A stretch of 64,000 nt of DNA from Bacteroides sp. (lineage in GTDB: Bacteria; Bacteroidota; Bacteroidia; Bacteroidales; Bacteroidaceae): the NCBI GenBank assembly GCA_021202275.1, contig JAJQDI010000023.1, forward strand, positions 82,628-146,627. The letters run 5' to 3'. Below, piece after piece: positions 18,305 to 26,995 of the stretch. Under the pieces are notes generated by a model. It had not been told where the DNA came from. It did not search any database and saw nothing but the letters and a program-made list of their open reading frames with translations. A program made the translations under genes and the position numbers. The number at the start of each line of letters is the position of its first letter. Positions within the stretch are counted from its first letter, which is position 1.

Positions 18305-19630
18305 TTATTTGATGGTAAAGTGTTTCTTGATATTGATTAGCAAACCGTCTGTTAATTTCTGTGCCAGAGTTTCTTGTCCTTCCTTGGACGCTAAAACCAA
18401 TACCTCTTCCGGATGACTATGCGAGGCTATTTCAACCAAGATTCGGTGTGGTACTTTTAAGTTATCATAGGATAATACATATAGATTCTGAACTTTAGGA
18501 TTCTCTTTTTTTATGGTGATAGACTTTGCATAAGTAAAATCTGTACCATCATCATCATTGTTAACTTTGTATTGTATTGTAATACCGTTGGGAAATTGAA
18601 CAGGATATTGACTCATAATATCTTCAGCCAGTTCTTTACTGTTTGCCGATTCTTTTTTATATTCGGACCTGGCATCTTCACGGTAAATGGCAAATCCATT
18701 TCTAGTTGAGGCATGATATCCATTGCTATGCAAGGATACAAAATAGTCTGCCTTTGCGGCATTTGCCGGGTCGCATCTGTATTTCTGTTTGTTTACATTG
18801 GTTTCATGTAAAGTGTCATCCGTTTCTTTATCCCTGGACAATAAAACATCGATATACCCACCCAAATTAAGCAAATTCTCTTTCATCTTTTTAGCTATAT
18901 GATAAGCCCAAACAGCCTCTCCCCAGTATCTATATGTACTGCCATTGATTTCACCTGAATTTTAAAGAATTAAATTCGGAACATGTTCCGGCTCTAATTG
19001 ATGTATTTTGATAATGTTACCTTTTTTATCTTTATAAGGCCGTATAACTCCTCCCGTATTATACCCACCCTCCACACGAGGGATTATATTCATAAAACCA
19101 TGTCCGGGATCCAGGAAAACTATGATTTTCGAAATTTCTATATCTTCTACTTTTAATTCTGATATGGGATTATCATAATCCACATCGTTTCTCATTTGCT
19201 GCCAAGATTGATAATTAAGGGGGAGATAATTGCTCCCACATAGGAATGCCTCTACGGTGGTCGACGATTTGTACTTAGACTGATCTTTCAGCCAGCCTGG
19301 TTCTGCGGAGAATTCCAGTTTGAAAACCTGAATCTTTTTTCCATCCGGTGATGAGGAGTTATAGGCAATCATACACTCATGCATGGAATACTCTTTTATC
19401 TGTTTCCAATCGGGATTTGACACCCTGATCGCAATGTAATTATACTCTGTGAGTCCTGTTGCTCCCACCTCAATAATGACCTTATCTCCGTACTTGAATT
19501 TCTCTTTTTTGAACCCCCTTTTATCTACAACCTGAAGCGTGGTTAATGTAGGTCGAGGAGTATTAATGGTAACGCTTGCTGCCACGCTGCGACAAATCGT
19601 CTGAACCTGTATGCTATCATTGTCTCCCAT
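18305..19630 (-). CDS. T6SS amidase effector (Amidase_3-like), interrupted by an in-frame TAA
   Basis: Reads as one 441-codon frame with a single TAA at 18962-18964 (codon 223). Residues 28-110 are a sandwich-like carrier segment. The catalytic part matches N-acetylmuramoyl-L-alanine amidases: VFLDPGHG (zinc ligand His177), Glu in WGEAVW (238, after the stop), SLHSN (His301) and LVEIASHS (Glu400). All zinc and catalytic positions are kept, on both sides of the stop, so the gene was intact until very recently or the stop is a sequence error; GAA to TAA would explain it. The product would cleave the stem peptide from peptidoglycan. It follows the PAAR-like gene by 9 bases and precedes the LRR lipoprotein. 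Confidence 0.75.
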
Positions 19631-19639
19631 ATCTTTATG

Positions 19640-20341
19640 CTATTCGTATTCAACAATAAAATGATCTATATAAGCAGTTCCATCCTGCTCCACATTAGGG
19701 GAGAATTTCATCTCTTCTCCGAAATTTTTAAACCGTCTCCCTTGACCGGAATTTATTACCACATCCACAGTTTCACCCTCCTCTACACCTTTCACGTCAA
19801 TGCACAATACTACTTCTTTGCCGGGAGGTAAATCGTCCAGACCGAAGATATTATTTTCTTCCTCTGCCCAATAGATCCGTGTGATCACAGGCTTATACTC
19901 TTTTTTCTTCTTTTCGCACTCCTCACAAAACGGTATGCCTGCGATGGCGGCTTTCTTCAATGCCTCTATCTGGGCTGAGGAGGGGTTGACCACAACTTTG
20001 GTGCTTTTCTTCTGTCCCGAATCCTGGAAGGAGATCATACCTCCGCATCCGCATTGCAGCATAGAGGTCTTCAACAACGGGTTTCCACCGGGCAGGTTGA
20101 CAGAGGCTACAAACCCACTCCATGCCGTAGGGGCGGGTACACAGGGTAGGAAACCACTGATAGAGGGTTTCATGGTACAGGTGCCGAAAACGGGTATATT
20201 GGCCATGGGGGCTTTGTCTGATACGGTAGCAATGGGCTGTCCCTGTGCCGAAACGGTCAGATTGCTGGTCACCTGCAGGTTTCCCGGGGCGGAGCCGCAG
20301 GTGCAGACGATCATAGCTCCACTTGTTGCATATTCACTCAT
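19640..20341 (-). CDS. PAAR-like (DUF4280) spike-tip protein with C-terminal sandwich domain
   Basis: 233 residues. Residues 1-105 match the DUF4280/PAAR-like family: ATSGAMIVCTCGSAPGNLQV at the start, MANIPVFGTC, then CxPxxxxxW and Cys pairs up to LQCGCGGMISF. Such proteins cap the VgrG spike and carry effectors. Residues 150-233 are a beta domain (ITRIYWAEE, KEVVLCIDVKGVEEGETVDV) of the same style as the carrier segments of nearby effectors. The gene lies 12 bases after VgrG and 9 bases before the amidase, so it probably docks that effector. Confidence 0.8.
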   Translation of the reverse strand: MSEYATSGAMIVCTCGSAPGNLQVTSNLTVSAQGQPIATVSDKAPMANIPVFGTCTMKPSISGFLPCVPAPTAWSGFVASVNLPGGNPLLKTSMLQCGCGGMISFQDSGQKKSTKVVVNPSSAQIEALKKAAIAGIPFCEECEKKKKEYKPVITRIYWAEEENNIFGLDDLPPGKEVVLCIDVKGVEEGETVDVVINSGQGRRFKNFGEEMKFSPNVEQDGTAYIDHFIVEYE

Positions 20342-20352
20342 ACTCCTGGTTT

Positions 20353-22176
20353 TTACTGGTTCATCTTAATGGTCCCGGCCTTCACATCCATCTTACTGCC
20401 TCCGTTGAGTGCCAGGGAAGAGTCTGCTTTGGCAGTTATGTTTTTACCACTCATACCCAGTTCGCTTTGAGCTTCCGCGGTAATATCTGCCCCCATAAGT
20501 TCCATCTGATCCGCAGATTCCAGGTGCAGGTTATTTTCCGCTACCATCTCTATCTTGTCGTCGGCTTTGGCCTGTATGGTCTCTTCGGCAAGCAGGATAA
20601 TGTTTTTAGCTTCGAACTGGATCAGTTCGGGTGCTTTGATATAGATATCTTTAGAGGTCTGTATGGCCAGTGTCCCCTCGTCTTCGTTCACCGTCAGTAC
20701 AATGCCATTGTCTTCGTTATAACGGAGTTCGATCTTGTAGGCGTTCTCCTCTTCCAGGTCGGTAAACCGCAACACACTTCCGCTGCGGGTGGTGATGCTT
20801 TTCACGCTGTTGCTGGCAGCGGCTCCTTCGGAGTTGTCCCTGTGGAAGAGGCTTCCCATCACATAGGGGCGGCTGGGATCTCCGTACTGGAACCCTACCA
20901 TCACCTGGTCTTCGATCTCGGGGATGAATACAAATCCCCGGTTGGCTGCTACCACATCGCTGCTTCCCGCGTCGGGGGTCTGTACCCGTACCCAGTCCGT
21001 ACTCTCGTCTTCGGCCTGCCAGAAGAAGCGTACCTTCACCCGTCCCTGCTCGCGCGGATCGTCATTGTCTACCACTATTGCCGGTTCCGGGAAGGCCTGC
21101 GGGGCCACGATATGGTCGTCCGGTAGCGTCTCGGTCAGGGCCGTGATGCCCGTGAATGTATTTTCGTATTGTCCCTCCTTGTCTACCTGGTGGTGTATCT
21201 CCGTCACCCGGAAACTTCCCAGGTCTTTGATGCTGACCTCCGGCATATCGGGCAGGAAGACGGTTGCGATCTCTCCGATGCGGATGCCGCAACTGTTGCA
21301 CCGGGCGGTGAATTCCGAGGTCTGTGTATACACCCGGTTCTGCCTGGTGCGTACCACGTTGCTGATGTCGGTCTCTCCGAGCACCGTGCGGCCCACCGGC
21401 AGCTTGTACGGGTTAGGATAGAGTTCGTCGGCTATCTGTTTGGCTGTTTTCATGGCCAGGTTGGCATTGCTGATGGTAGCCGATGCCTCCTCGAAATAGC
21501 TGTTCTCCGTGGGATCGTAGTCATAATAGCGGGTGTTCAGGTTGCGTACGCCCGCTTTGCTGCGTACCTCCAGCAGCTCCATGTCGAAGGTCACCCTTTT
21601 CTCCTGCTGGTTCATGGGATTACCTACCACCAGTTTGCGGCCGTCGTAGTAGCACCACTCGCCGAAGTCGGCGAGCACCCGGCTCAGGAAGGCGTAGCTG
21701 GTCTCCTTGTAGCGTGCCAGGTAGGGGATGGGGCGTTCGAGCTGTATCTTGTTCTCGATCTCCAGGTCGATGCCTGTATGCTCAATGGTCTCCGCCACCA
21801 CGTTGTAGAGGGTATATTCTGTGAAGCTGGCCATGCCCGGGTCGCGGTCGAGCAGCAGGGTAGGGCTTCCTCCGCGCAGCACCACAGTTCCTTTGTCTCC
21901 GTCCACGCCTGCCACCTCGATGTCGGTGACTATGCCTTCAAACTCGTTCATCTCTCCGCTTTCCCGGTGCTTCATCCCGATATACACCTTCTTGTTGAGG
22001 TATTGCCGGAAGATCTCATCTACCGTGATGGCCCATACGCTCTCTTTCTCATGGCGGTGACTCACTGTGATCGCGAACGTATGATGTCCGGTTACATACT
22101 GGTCCAGATTCATTGTGATAAAATCACAGGGCTTTCCGTCTACTGTGATGTGGGTTTCTACCGTGTTCAGATCCAT
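20353..22176 (-). CDS. tssI: T6SS spike protein VgrG (TssI)
   Basis: 607 residues, intact. It has the gp27/gp5-like layout: an N-terminal hub with IPYLARYKETSYAFLSRVLADFGEWCYYDG (residues about 165-195, seen in two adjoining pieces), the OB-fold region with PREQGRVKVRFFWQ and WVRVQTPDAG, then GFVFIPEIEDQVMVGFQYGDPSRPYVMGSL. The last 150 residues form the repetitive beta-helix needle. No toxin domain is fused at the end. It is followed by the PAAR-like tip and preceded by tssF. Confidence 0.9.
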   Translation of the reverse strand: MDLNTVETHITVDGKPCDFITMNLDQYVTGHHTFAITVSHRHEKESVWAITVDEIFRQYLNKKVYIGMKHRESGEMNEFEGIVTDIEVAGVDGDKGTVVLRGGSPTLLLDRDPGMASFTEYTLYNVVAETIEHTGIDLEIENKIQLERPIPYLARYKETSYAFLSRVLADFGEWCYYDGRKLVVGNPMNQQEKRVTFDMELLEVRSKAGVRNLNTRYYDYDPTENSYFEEASATISNANLAMKTAKQIADELYPNPYKLPVGRTVLGETDISNVVRTRQNRVYTQTSEFTARCNSCGIRIGEIATVFLPDMPEVSIKDLGSFRVTEIHHQVDKEGQYENTFTGITALTETLPDDHIVAPQAFPEPAIVVDNDDPREQGRVKVRFFWQAEDESTDWVRVQTPDAGSSDVVAANRGFVFIPEIEDQVMVGFQYGDPSRPYVMGSLFHRDNSEGAAASNSVKSITTRSGSVLRFTDLEEENAYKIELRYNEDNGIVLTVNEDEGTLAIQTSKDIYIKAPELIQFEAKNIILLAEETIQAKADDKIEMVAENNLHLESADQMELMGADITAEAQSELGMSGKNITAKADSSLALNGGSKMDVKAGTIKMNQ

Positions 22177-22201
22177 AATATTGTGGTTTTGTAAGTTGTA
22201 T

Positions 22202-24022
22202 TCAATTCAGTTCGATCCTGTAATTCATCCCTTCGGGTGAGCGTTGTTCCAGTCCGGCCAGCAAGTCCCTGACCAGCAGATCCGGCTCCATGGCCTTTTT
22301 GTTTTTCGCACCGTGCAGGACGATCTGTGTCACCCGGATCATCCCCTCGCGGGGAGTATGGCTCACCTCATACCCGTTGCGCACCTCCACCTCGTCGAAG
22401 CAGTCGCTGTAGTAGCAGCGGCAGAAGAGGCGTACATCTTCCCGGGTATAGATCCTGTCGCGCGAGGTGAGCAGGTACTGGTAGATGTCTTTGCGTCCCG
22501 ACTCCGGCGGAGACTTCCTTCCGCCCCGGGTGGTGGTCATCAGAACGGCCGAAGCAGGCTCTATGTCACAGATCTCCGGTACGGAGAGCCGCTCGGCTAC
22601 CTGTATGTGGTTGGCTATGGCTCCGTTGGTCATGCTGTACCGGACAGTCAGATTGGTCCGTTGGCGGATGTCTCCACTCAGTACGATATAGGAAGACTGC
22701 TCATCGTCGTTGTCATACGATTTCAGCTTTCTCTCGAAGTCCGCCAGGTATTTCATCAGGTTCTCGGCCGTGCCGGCAATATCTTTGTCGATGCTTGCGA
22801 AAGACATCGACTCGTCGCGGTACAGATCCAGCAACCGTTCCAGGAAGTCGCGGGCATTGATGGTATTGAACCGTTCGCTGCCGCCGCGGCGCACCACATA
22901 GGTACCCAGTCCGGCATCGTCGCCGTGGTTTCTGACCTCCTTGTAGATCCTGCCTTCCGAGTCGTATACCGAGTCGATAAAGAGGAAATACTCGTTGGCT
23001 TCCTTTTCCAGCGGCACGATCGAGGAGAGTGGGGTCACGGTCGTAAGCGACTGTTTCCCGTAGATGTTGGCCACCGGCATGCAGTTGATATGTACCACCA
23101 GGGTGGAGAGGATCTCCTGTCCGAAGGCGGGAGGAAAATCGACCCGCAGCCAGACGAGTTTTTGTTTGCGCTCTGTCAGGAATTCATCGTCGAACAGGGG
23201 CTGTATCTCTTCCGGCATCACCCTGTAGTCTGCCTCTGTGACAGGGAGGGTACCCTCTGCCGTGATAAACTGGCTGTCGTATTTCTTCCGGATCTCCTTT
23301 TTCAGGTGCAGGTAGGGGTCGTAACTTCCGAATACCTCCTGTTCCTGTTGCCTGATCTCCGGGATACCTACCCGGGTCTGCAGTTCCCTGCCTGTCAGGC
23401 TCCACCGCGTATGTCCCAGCAACCGGATATACTCTTCACTGTTGTCGGTGAGGGGAAATTCGAAGTAGAACGGCAGGTTGTCCAGGCTTTTCACCCCTTT
23501 GCCTAGTTCCAGCCCTATCCATATGCTGTGGCCAAACAGCGGGTCTCTCTGCCGGCTGTGGGCAATGGGCTCCTTTCCGCCCCGTGGGGTCACTGTCCAG
23601 AAGCGTCCACCGGCGATGATCGCCGCTACATCTCCCTCGGCCAGGGGCATTTCGCAGACCGGGGAGAGGGTCAGTTTGCGCAGGTTGAATTTCTGTATGA
23701 AATGGGGAGCTTTGTAGACAAACTCCATGTCAGTGTCCACGGTGATGACCCCACTGATCGCCCGGGCGTGCAACACACCGTGTGCGGGTGAGGCCGCCAT
23801 CAGGAAGGAGGGGGTAAAGGCCCGGGCCATCTTCTCCACAATGCGGTCTTCGATGGTATCCAGATCGGCCGAAAGCCTGAATACTTCCGAAGCCAGGGAT
23901 TCTACCAGCAGTTTGACTACCGGGTCCAGTTCGTCCACACTGCGGATGTCCCACAGGGTAGCGATCCGGCCAAACATCCGGGACTTTATACTCTCTTTTG
24001 TATTTGAATTCTTTTTGCTCAT
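22202..24022 (-). CDS. tssF: T6SS baseplate protein TssF
   Basis: 606 residues, intact. The start region SVDELDPVVKLLVESLASEVFRL is typical for Bacteroidota TssF, followed by the FxPxxLMAxxPAHGVLHAR block and many beta-barrel strands. TssF and TssG form the baseplate wedge around the VgrG hub. It follows tssE by 36 bases and precedes vgrG by 25. Confidence 0.85.
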   Translation of the reverse strand: MSKKNSNTKESIKSRMFGRIATLWDIRSVDELDPVVKLLVESLASEVFRLSADLDTIEDRIVEKMARAFTPSFLMAASPAHGVLHARAISGVITVDTDMEFVYKAPHFIQKFNLRKLTLSPVCEMPLAEGDVAAIIAGGRFWTVTPRGGKEPIAHSRQRDPLFGHSIWIGLELGKGVKSLDNLPFYFEFPLTDNSEEYIRLLGHTRWSLTGRELQTRVGIPEIRQQEQEVFGSYDPYLHLKKEIRKKYDSQFITAEGTLPVTEADYRVMPEEIQPLFDDEFLTERKQKLVWLRVDFPPAFGQEILSTLVVHINCMPVANIYGKQSLTTVTPLSSIVPLEKEANEYFLFIDSVYDSEGRIYKEVRNHGDDAGLGTYVVRRGGSERFNTINARDFLERLLDLYRDESMSFASIDKDIAGTAENLMKYLADFERKLKSYDNDDEQSSYIVLSGDIRQRTNLTVRYSMTNGAIANHIQVAERLSVPEICDIEPASAVLMTTTRGGRKSPPESGRKDIYQYLLTSRDRIYTREDVRLFCRCYYSDCFDEVEVRNGYEVSHTPREGMIRVTQIVLHGAKNKKAMEPDLLVRDLLAGLEQRSPEGMNYRIELN

Positions 24023-24058
24023 ACACCTTTCCTATTGCTATACTGTGCTCCCTGTTGG

Positions 24059-24502
24059 TCAGCTCCGTGACAGGGGACCCAGATAGATCGTATGTTTAAA
24101 TCCGTGCTGCCGGCCGGTAGAGATCACGGTGCCCAGGATGATGATATCCACCCGCTTGCGCACGCTGTATCCCTGCATAGAGGCCTCTTCCTGGAGCGTG
24201 TCCCGCACATTGATCTGTATGGTGGTCTCCGTGAGTCGTTTTTCGTTGTGCTCTATGGCCTCACTGATAAACTTCACAAAGGTATCTTCCCAGGCAGACC
24301 GCGACACGATGTTCTCAAAGTCGATCTCCCACAACCGGGTACCAAACTCCTTGTCGAAGCCGTGTTCCCCGCAATGGGTGGTCAGCAGCAGCCCGATGTG
24401 CTGGTCGATGGACTCCAGTTCGCTGCATGTCTCCAGGTGTCCTCCTTGTTCGGAGAAAAACCGGCTGATGTCCAGGGGCAGTTTATAGTTTTGTTTCTTC
24501 AT
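24059..24502 (-). CDS. tssE: T6SS baseplate protein TssE (gp25-like)
   Basis: 147 residues. GPW/gp25 lysozyme-like fold as in phage T4 gp25: IDQHIGLLLTTHCGEHGFDK, then FGTRLWEIDFENI and a pair of C-terminal strands. The EFGTRLW segment matches the conserved F-G-x-x-L motif of the family. TssE starts sheath polymerisation at the baseplate. It is located just before tssF in the same transcript. Confidence 0.85.
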   Translation of the reverse strand: MKKQNYKLPLDISRFFSEQGGHLETCSELESIDQHIGLLLTTHCGEHGFDKEFGTRLWEIDFENIVSRSAWEDTFVKFISEAIEHNEKRLTETTIQINVRDTLQEEASMQGYSVRKRVDIIILGTVISTGRQHGFKHTIYLGPLSRS

Positions 24503-24506
24503 CTTA

Positions 24507-24944
24507 TCATCTCCTTCCCGGGGTAGCTATCCGGCCGCTTCTCCAGCTGGAATGGATGGCCTGGTAACGCCTTCTCTCCTGCAGGGAGATGGAGCGTCCG
24601 GTGAGCCCCTGTGTATAGATCTGCCCGGACTGTTCCAGCAGGGTCTGTATTGTTTCATACACCTCTCCTTCCGTCGACAGCGTGGCGGTCAGTTCGTAAA
24701 AATCGTATCTGTCTGCATACGGGTCATAGACCGAGAAGGTCATCGCTGCGCTGCTTCCTTCTCCCGGGCGGTGCTTTTCCAGGGTGATCCCGTTCCCAAT
24801 CTTCCGGCCACCAAGCCCTGCCAGGGAACTATCTCCTTCCGTGGGGCGGGCTGCCGACAGGTATCCCAGTTCCGGTATCCTCCCGCCGCTCCAGAGTCCC
24901 AGTCGCAGCAGGGAAGCAAATTCATAGATCCTGTATGTTTTCAT
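24507..24944 (-). CDS. Conserved-looking T6SS-locus protein of unknown function
   Basis: About 145 residues. The ATG at 24944 is chosen because it overlaps the upstream stop (ATGA); a GTG at 24950 is the alternative. No membrane helix or signal is seen, and no family is recognised. The sequence has a compact beta part (AAMTFSVYDPYADRYDFYEL) and a basic C-terminus (ERRRYQAIHSSWRSGRIATP). Its position between two Hcp-like genes and tssE suggests a baseplate or loading accessory, by location only. Confidence 0.5.
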   Translation of the reverse strand: MKTYRIYEFASLLRLGLWSGGRIPELGYLSAARPTEGDSSLAGLGGRKIGNGITLEKHRPGEGSSAAMTFSVYDPYADRYDFYELTATLSTEGEVYETIQTLLEQSGQIYTQGLTGRSISLQERRRYQAIHSSWRSGRIATPGRR

Positions 24945-25363
24945 GTCCACTCCTCCGCTCCGTATGCTTCATCGCCGATGCGTATGCCGCGCGCCGTCAG
25001 TACCAGGGTGGTCACCGGATCATCGCCCCGGGTGGTCTTGCGGTAGCGCATACAGGCTGCTTCGCAGAGTACCACTGTAAACAGTGCCCCCTCCTGCATC
25101 TCGTCGATGTTCCTGTAAAACTTGACCGTCACCTCTTTCCGCTGGCTGCTGCGTGTGATCCAGGCCTCCAGCTCCGGCGATAGCTTTTCCCGGAACACTG
25201 CGTAGAAGGGAACGTATCGTTTACTGCCTCCCCGCTCGAAATCCATATCAAACTCCTCCAGCAGGTATCGCTCTCCTTCGATGCTGAGTTCACAGGCCAG
25301 CATCGGATTCCGTTTGCCCGCGTAGGCCTTTCCCCGCCTGAATATATTGTCAAAAAATCCCAT
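24941..25363 (-). CDS. Hcp-like protein (TssD paralogue)
   Basis: 140 residues. It begins with a basic segment, then the Hcp-like strands MLACELSIEGERYLLEEFDM and FERGGSKRYVPFYAVFREKL, and an ATTLVLTARGIRIGDEAY-like closing strand. It is more diverged than the other TssD copies, so it could be a tube cap or initiator rather than a main tube subunit. It follows the next Hcp-like gene by 2 bases and is followed by the unknown gene with an ATGA overlap. Confidence 0.55.
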   Translation of the reverse strand: MGFFDNIFRRGKAYAGKRNPMLACELSIEGERYLLEEFDMDFERGGSKRYVPFYAVFREKLSPELEAWITRSSQRKEVTVKFYRNIDEMQEGALFTVVLCEAACMRYRKTTRGDDPVTTLVLTARGIRIGDEAYGAEEWT

Positions 25364-25365
25364 AC

Positions 25366-25773
25366 TTATCTTTGGTTGTAATAGAGTTCGCCTTCCGTAC
25401 TGATCACTCCTGCCTCTATGGTGACTACTGCCGATACGGCTTCCCTGCTGTCTGCGTCAAAACGCAGGCGGTACTGCACGGCCCTGGCCCGGTCGAAGGT
25501 GAATTTCTCTACCACACGCTTGTCCGGGTCCATTGTTACAATCTCCCCGTCTTCCTCCTGGAGCGCGTCAAACAGCCAGGTAAACAGCTCTTCGTCGCCG
25601 AACCCTTCGAGCACCATCCGGATCTTTCCTCCGGTAATGTCCGAGATGATTTCACCTTTCTGATTGACACTGCGACTCAGTTCGTAGTCCATGTGCCGTA
25701 CTTCGTACCTGCTCCGGTAGTGGTGCTGCACGGTATCAGTCGGTAGTTTGTGTATGTGCAAGTAGGTTGGCAT
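25366..25773 (-). CDS. Hcp-like protein (TssD paralogue)
   Basis: 135 residues. The pattern fits the Bacteroidota TssD family: DYELSRSVNQKGEIISDITG followed by GKIRMVLEGFGDEELFTWLFDAL, a central charged loop, and closing strands AVVTIEAGVISTEG. It is the first gene of the cluster leading to tssE/tssF, about 180 bases after the small membrane genes, so a new transcript may begin here. Confidence 0.65.
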   Translation of the reverse strand: MPTYLHIHKLPTDTVQHHYRSRYEVRHMDYELSRSVNQKGEIISDITGGKIRMVLEGFGDEELFTWLFDALQEEDGEIVTMDPDKRVVEKFTFDRARAVQYRLRFDADSREAVSAVVTIEAGVISTEGELYYNQR

Positions 25774-25952
25774 AGTTTTATTCTTTGCTTTTATTTGTCA
25801 GGATTCAACAAGAGGCTACTAAGTTTCTGGTTGGAGATCACTTTGTTCCGGCTCCTGTGTTGACCTGTCTCTGTTTATCTTTTTTTATTTAAGTATTTGA
25901 TTTCCGGTTCCAAATATTGTTTTATATGTTTTACCATCTTGTTCTTTCTGAT

Positions 25953-26363
25953 TTACCACCATTTTACCTGACCATACCTACAAATTCTATATACACAAAA
26001 TGCAGTTATGGGCAATCCCCAGAATAGAATCAGATACATCAAATACATGATTTTTGATTTAGTCGGACTGAAACTTTCTCTCCATCTCACTATGGATGCA
26101 TACTCTATATATCGGAAATAACGGATAAATATAATGAACGCACACACTACGCCAAATACAGAAAATATCAGAGAATCATTTATAATGCTATTTGTAAGCT
26201 TATTGGTGTATAGTTTTTCAATATATGAAATAGGTATCAACGAAACAAAAGCAACCCATAGTCCCAGAAGCATCGAACTGGTGAATCTGGAGTCTTCTTC
26301 ACTTCCTCTAGCATTTATCTGACACTGGGTCAGTACATAGAAAAAATAATCCAATAATCTCAT
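25953..26363 (-). CDS. Small membrane protein, putative immunity (paralogue of the 26569-26982 gene)
   Basis: 136 residues with three to four hydrophobic helices. It shares length, opening (MRLLDYFFYV), the core EEDSRFTSSMLLGLW and SYIEKLYTNKLT, the FIRYFRYIEY motif and the ending GQVKWW with its neighbour. AT-rich codons contrast with the core T6SS genes. Two related inner-membrane proteins next to a toxin with hydrophobic C-terminus fit a paralogous (orphan) immunity set, perhaps against a membrane-acting toxin. Confidence 0.6.
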   Translation of the reverse strand: MRLLDYFFYVLTQCQINARGSEEDSRFTSSMLLGLWVAFVSLIPISYIEKLYTNKLTNSIINDSLIFSVFGVVCAFIIFIRYFRYIEYASIVRWRESFSPTKSKIMYLMYLILFWGLPITAFCVYRICRYGQVKWW

Positions 26364-26402
26364 ACTCTTCTGTTTTTTACATCCATATGTTTATGCCTTC
26401 TC

Positions 26403-26558
26403 TTAAATCAAAAGTTTATAACCTTGTTGTCGGAAAAGTATGACAATACTTGATAAGTATATGACTCCTATAATTAGGAGTATATTTTCAGACAGCAAAT
26501 TCCAAAAAATAAATATTATAAAAAATACATCCGAAATTTTTCTAAGGATTTTATCCAT
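26403..26558 (-). CDS. Small hydrophobic protein of 51 residues
   Basis: ATG at 26558, TAA at 26403-26405. The product begins MDKILRKISD and is strongly hydrophobic, with two likely membrane segments (VFFIIFIFWNLL and ILLIIGVIYLSSIVILF). It fills the gap between the two paralogous membrane genes, starting 10 bases after the upstream stop. It may be a small immunity or membrane accessory protein. Short length and AT-rich composition leave the possibility of a chance frame. Confidence 0.4.
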   Translation of the reverse strand: MDKILRKISDVFFIIFIFWNLLSENILLIIGVIYLSSIVILFRQQGYKLLI

Positions 26559-26568
26559 GTATTTATAA

Positions 26569-26982
26569 TTACCACCATTTCACATACCCATATAGATAAA
26601 GTCTGAAAGCTATAAATGCAGCTACAGGTGCTCCCCAAAAGGTAATGAGAAAAAATATATATATAGATTTTGCTTTAAATCTACCTAAATTCCGTCTCCA
26701 ACTTATTAATTCTTCATATTCTGTGTACCTGAAATACCGAATAAATATAAGTGCAGCAAGAAAAATTCCTGATGAAACAAACCCTAAAACATTATTTAAA
26801 ATTGAATGAGTCAACTTATTAGGATATAATTTCTCTATATAAGAGAAAGGGACTAAAAGGGCAAGAGCCAGCCATTCACCTAATATGAGTGAAGAACTAA
26901 ATCTTGAATCTTCTTCGTTCCTCTTCAAAATGCTGATTTGGAAATTAGTAACTACATAGAAAAAATAATCCATTAATCTCAT
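26569..26982 (-). CDS. Small membrane protein, putative cognate immunity to the LysM toxin
   Basis: 137 residues, three to four membrane helices. The opening MRLMDYFFYV, EEDSRFSSSLILGEW, PFSYIEKLYPNKLTHS, FIRYFRYTEY and ending GYVKWW define a family with the 25953-26363 gene. It starts 13 bases after the reconstructed stop of the toxin, the standard immunity position. Its inner-membrane location suggests that the toxin acts at or through that membrane. Confidence 0.65.
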   Translation of the reverse strand: MRLMDYFFYVVTNFQISILKRNEEDSRFSSSLILGEWLALALLVPFSYIEKLYPNKLTHSILNNVLGFVSSGIFLAALIFIRYFRYTEYEELISWRRNLGRFKAKSIYIFFLITFWGAPVAAFIAFRLYLYGYVKWW

Positions 26983-26995
26983 GCTCTTATATCTT

